Assembly: GCA_021793515.1 (NCBI GenBank)
Contig: JAJYSP010000020.1
Coordinates: 1-52,457 of the forward strand
Direction: 5' to 3'
Source: Actinomycetes bacterium
GTDB lineage: Bacteria; Actinomycetota; Acidimicrobiia; Acidimicrobiales; RAAP-2
Length of the DNA: 52,457 nucleotides
The stretch's first letter is position 1, and the number at the start of each line of letters is the position of its first letter. The translations under genes were made by a program, and so were the position numbers. Shown one piece after another: positions 50,086 through 52,457 of this stretch. The notes below the pieces were generated by a model. The model did no database searches and was not told the origin of the DNA. It worked only from the letters and a program-made list of their open reading frames with translations.

Positions 50086-51409
50086 CCAGCCGACGGTAGA
50101 CGAGGCGCCCGTCCTGCACGTCGACCTCGACGCCTTCTTCACGTCGGTGGAGATTCTCGATGATCCGTCCCTCGTGGGACGAGCGATCGCGGTCGGTGGC
50201 GGCGGCGATCGCGGCGTGATCGCGAGCGCGAGCTACGAGGCGCGGCGCTTTGGAATTCGAAGTGGGATGCCGAGTGTGCTGGCGCGACGGCGATGCCCGG
50301 GCCTGGTGATCTTGCCCGGTCGCTTCGACCGGTACGAGGAGTACTCGCGACGGTTCCGTGAGATCGTCACCGACCTCACGCCCGCCGTCGAAGCTATTGG
50401 GCTCGACGAGTTGTTCGCTGACCTGCGCGGACTGCGACGATTGGGGACACGACCCGTGGAAGCTGCGTGGGCGCTGCGTGGGCGCATCGAGGACGAGTTG
50501 CACCTCAACTGCGGCGTCGGACTCGCACGCAACAAGCTTTTCGCGAAGCTCGCCTCAAAGCGGTCAAAGCCCGCCGTAGTGGGCGGACGCATCACGCCGG
50601 GGCCCGGGGTGGTCTGGGTCGACCGTGCGACCGAACAGCGGTGGCTGGCCGAGCTACCGCTTGGGGCGCTCTGGGGCGTCGGGCCGGCCACCACCGCGAA
50701 GCTCAATCGACTTGGTCTTCGCTGGGTACGCGACCTCGCGCCGCTCGACGAAGCCACGCTCGCGGTCCACGTCGGGCCCGCGATGGCGGCGACGCTGGTG
50801 GCCTACGCCCGGGGTGACGACCGGCGCGAGGTCGTCGTCGACCGTGGTACGAAGTCACTCGGCCACGACGAGACGTTCGCTCGATCGCTACGAACCGTTC
50901 AGGAGGTTCAGGCCGCGGCGCGTGCGCACGCGGCGGTGGTGGCGCGGGCCTTACGAAGCAACCACCAGCTTGCACGAACCATCACCCTCGTCGTGCGCTT
51001 CGATGACCTGCACTCCGTGTCGCGTGCGCAGACCCTGTCCTTTGGCGTCGACGACGACGCGGCGATCGCGTTGATCGGCGCGGCGCTCGCCGAGACGGTC
51101 GAGTTGAGCCAGTCGGTGCGGTTGGTGGGGCTCTACGCCTCGTCCTTCATCGAACGAAGCGCGCACGAGATCCAGCTCACGCTGCCCGTTGCGGTCGAGT
51201 CGTCCGACTCTCGCGACGGGGTCGAACAGGCGTCGCGGGCGCGCCAGATCGACTTCGAGGGCCTGCGCGACGCGATCGACGAGGTTCGTCAGCGTTTCGG
51301 TCGGTCCGCCCTTGGAACCGTCGCCGAGCTCGACGAGGATGGCTTGCACGTGGCGACCCAGCGGGGTCGCCACGCCTTCGGCCCCGACTCGTCACCGAAC
51401 TCGCCGTGA
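50066..51409 (+). CDS. dinB: DNA polymerase IV (Y family)
   Basis: DinB is an error-prone translesion polymerase. The 447 residues show the palm motif HVDLDAFFTSVE (18-29), ASYEARRFGIRSGMP, a GLDELFADL segment where most DinB have S-x-D-E (Gly replaces Ser, Asp and Glu kept), VGLARNKLFAKLASKRSKP and the helix-hairpin-helix LWGVGPATTAKLNRLGL. A little-finger domain and an unconserved C-terminal tail follow. GTG 50066 is the last usable start before the palm motif and overlaps the deacetylase gene by 20 bases. No SOS box lies nearby, so any LexA control would come by readthrough from 48388. Confidence 0.93.
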   Translation: MSSSPADQPTVDEAPVLHVDLDAFFTSVEILDDPSLVGRAIAVGGGGDRGVIASASYEARRFGIRSGMPSVLARRRCPGLVILPGRFDRYEEYSRRFREIVTDLTPAVEAIGLDELFADLRGLRRLGTRPVEAAWALRGRIEDELHLNCGVGLARNKLFAKLASKRSKPAVVGGRITPGPGVVWVDRATEQRWLAELPLGALWGVGPATTAKLNRLGLRWVRDLAPLDEATLAVHVGPAMAATLVAYARGDDRREVVVDRGTKSLGHDETFARSLRTVQEVQAAARAHAAVVARALRSNHQLARTITLVVRFDDLHSVSRAQTLSFGVDDDAAIALIGAALAETVELSQSVRLVGLYASSFIERSAHEIQLTLPVAVESSDSRDGVEQASRARQIDFEGLRDAIDEVRQRFGRSALGTVAELDEDGLHVATQRGRHAFGPDSSPNSP

Positions 51410-51485
51410 CGCTGACGATTGATGGCACCGCGTGGCGCGGTAGGTTACGTCGGAGGTCAACGGTCGACTGATTGAGGGGCGGGCA

Positions 51486-51647
51486 ATGAAAACGGGTGTG
51501 GTGATCGCGCTAGCAGTGCTCGCGGTGGTGATTCTCGGCTCGCTCATCGCGTCGGCGATCGCACTCATCATGAAGATCGTGGTAGTCGCGGTCATCCTGG
51601 GGATTCTGTGGCTGTTGGTGAGCCGGGGGCGTCGCGCGAGCCGGTAG
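51486..51647 (+). CDS. 53-residue membrane protein of unknown function
   Basis: A short gene encodes two hydrophobic stretches (about residues 4-28 and 31-45) broken by Met-Lys at 29-30 and followed by a basic end (SRGRRASR). A purine-rich GAGGGGCGGG at 51474-51483 precedes the ATG. Its stop TAG is part of the -10-like TAGGAT ahead of tRNA-Cys. I know no family for it; the good codon-like GC pattern and ribosome binding site support a real gene. Confidence 0.6.
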   Translation: MKTGVVIALAVLAVVILGSLIASAIALIMKIVVVAVILGILWLLVSRGRRASR

Positions 51648-51660
51648 GATTGTCGTTTCT

Positions 51661-51734
51661 GGCGGCGTGGCCGAGTGGTTAGGCAGGGGCCTGCAAAGCC
51701 CCGTACTCCGGTTCGAATCCGGACGCCGCCTCCA
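51661..51734 (+). tRNA. tRNA-Cys (anticodon GCA)
   Basis: The acceptor stem GGCGGCG (51661-51667) pairs with CGCCGCC (51724-51730), followed by discriminator T and an encoded CCA. The D-arm, the anticodon loop CTGCAAA with GCA at 51693-51695 and a T-arm with GGTTCGAATCC are all present. A -10-like TAGGAT lies at 51644-51649. The gene is directly followed by an integrase gene, so its 3' end is the likely attachment site of an integrated element. Confidence 0.97.
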
Positions 51735-51767
51735 GTGATTTACTGCAAACCTGACCGCTGACCGAAA

Positions 51768-51791
51768 GGTTGGTAGTTAGGTTGGCAGTTA
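51768..51791 (+). repeat. Tandem 12-bp repeat between tRNA-Cys and integrase
   Basis: GGTTGGTAGTTA (51768-51779) is followed at once by GGTTGGCAGTTA (51780-51791), differing at one base, and then by a partial third copy (GTTAGG). The position between the tRNA and the integrase start suits arm-type integrase binding sites, which are often short direct repeats near an att core. Confidence 0.55.
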
Positions 51792-51860
51792 GTTAGGGAG
51801 CGACCCCCTCAGGATCGCGTTACTTGGCACAGTCTGCACCCTGAAGAGAGGGAGTGGAAA

Positions 51861-52373
51861 ATGGCCGCCATTATCGCGAGAGGCAAGGGCACCTGGCGCC
51901 TGGGCGTGTTCGCAGGGAAGAACCCAGCCACTGGAAAAATCAAGTACGACTGGAAGACGGTAAAGGCATCGACCAAAGTTGAGGCCCGGAGACTTGGTGT
52001 CCAGTTCGAGGCAGAAGCCCGTGAGTGGAACAAGCGTAATTCCCCGAGCTTCGACAAAGGGACCCTCACCTTGACTGAACTCTGGGACGAGTACACGAAA
52101 TTGGTCCATTTCAACACGGGCGGCCGGAAAAAATCTGACGAGACCCGTGCGGAATACGAAAGAAACTGGAGGCTCCACCTCGGCCCTGCACTGGGCAACT
52201 ACCGGTCGAAGGACATCACGAAGCACGTGGTTGACACGATGGTGGACGACCTGAGTCGGAAACCCCAGTCCGGCAATGGGCGGGAGCACCTCGTACTTGG
52301 CCCGTGGACCATCGACAAGGTCGTCAAACTCGGCTCCTCGCTGTTTCGTGTGGGTAAGTCCGTCAACCCCTGA
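51861..52373 (+). pseudogene. Tyrosine integrase, truncated before the catalytic domain
   Basis: The frame encodes 170 residues. It has an N-terminal arm-binding-like domain (GTWRLGVFAGKNPATGK, about 9-25) and a SAM-like core-binding domain (TLTELWDEYTKL, ETRAEYERNWRLHLGPALGN, about 68-110). The frame ends just after TIDKVVKLG where a full integrase would continue into its catalytic domain with the R-H-R-Y residues. AGAGGGAG precedes the ATG at 51861. Base composition is visibly lower in GC than the neighbours, a sign of transfer. The last dozen residues look like insertion-sequence end sequence, so the gene seems to be interrupted. Confidence 0.8.
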
Positions 52374-52457
52374 GATCGCCTGACGTAGTTTCGATACCGT
52401 CCGAGAGCTACTGATGGGGTTGAGATGATGAAGGATCCAGGTCTGTTCGCGATGTTC
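52332..52457 (+). mobile_element. Probable left end of an insertion sequence (ISL3-like), running off the window
   Basis: GGCTCCTCGCTGTTTCG at 52332 resembles, from memory, ISL3-family terminal repeats that begin GGCTCTTC. It falls where the integrase sequence stops matching its family. A new frame starts at ATG 52425/52428 (MMKDPGLFAMF) and continues off the window, consistent with the N-terminus of a transposase. The right end, the target duplication and most of the transposase are not visible, so the family call is tentative. Confidence 0.4.

Overview
The window is high-GC DNA read almost entirely as densely packed, overlapping genes. It follows the conserved actinobacterial chromosomal backbone: (rpsB)-tsf-pyrH-frr-cdsA-dxr-rseP-ispG-proS, rimP-nusA-ylxR-infB-rbfA-truB-ribF-rpsO-pnp, dapB-dapA-rnj, ftsK, miaB-miaA-dapF-hflX, and lexA...nrdR. 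GTG and TTG starts, 1-4 bp stop/start overlaps, a LexA operator of the GAAC-N4-GTTC type and many TANNNT promoters 6-7 nt before start codons all point to Actinomycetota. A deep lineage such as Acidimicrobiia is my inference; no rRNA is present to prove it.

Layout. 1-8.8 kb: translation factors, UMP kinase, phospholipid and MEP isoprenoid genes (dxr, ispG), a site-2 protease and an archaeal/eukaryotic-type prolyl-tRNA synthetase. 9.1-19 kb: the nusA-infB operon, preceded by a promoter plus intrinsic terminator, and the rpsO-pnp pair with a structured leader. 19-25 kb: a large YfhO-like membrane protein, then dapB, dapA and RNase J. 25-30 kb: a siderophore-interacting flavoprotein, ftsK, homoserine kinase and a RhtA-like exporter. 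30-37.5 kb: tRNA modification (miaB, miaA), dapF, hflX and the rest of the succinylase lysine/DAP pathway. In this stretch dapC carries a one-base frameshift in a G run, and DapF has Ser in place of one catalytic Cys.

37.4-51.4 kb: lexA and its usual neighbours, a LexA-controlled LysM membrane protein and nrdR, are separated by about 10 kb of accessory modules. These are a branched-chain amino acid type ABC transporter (livKHMGF), an MFS exporter with a MarR repressor, and a MoxR-type AAA+ ATPase paired with a VWA protein that also carries an HExxH motif. Both lexA and the LysM gene keep a sigma70-type promoter with two SOS boxes. nrdR, a PIG-L deacetylase and dinB follow the LysM gene closely and may share its DNA-damage control.

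51.4-52.5 kb: a 53-residue membrane protein, tRNA-Cys(GCA) and the start of an integrated element. The element's tyrosine integrase is cut off before its catalytic domain, apparently by an insertion sequence that runs off the window. Functions are read from motifs and gene order only; no database search was possible.
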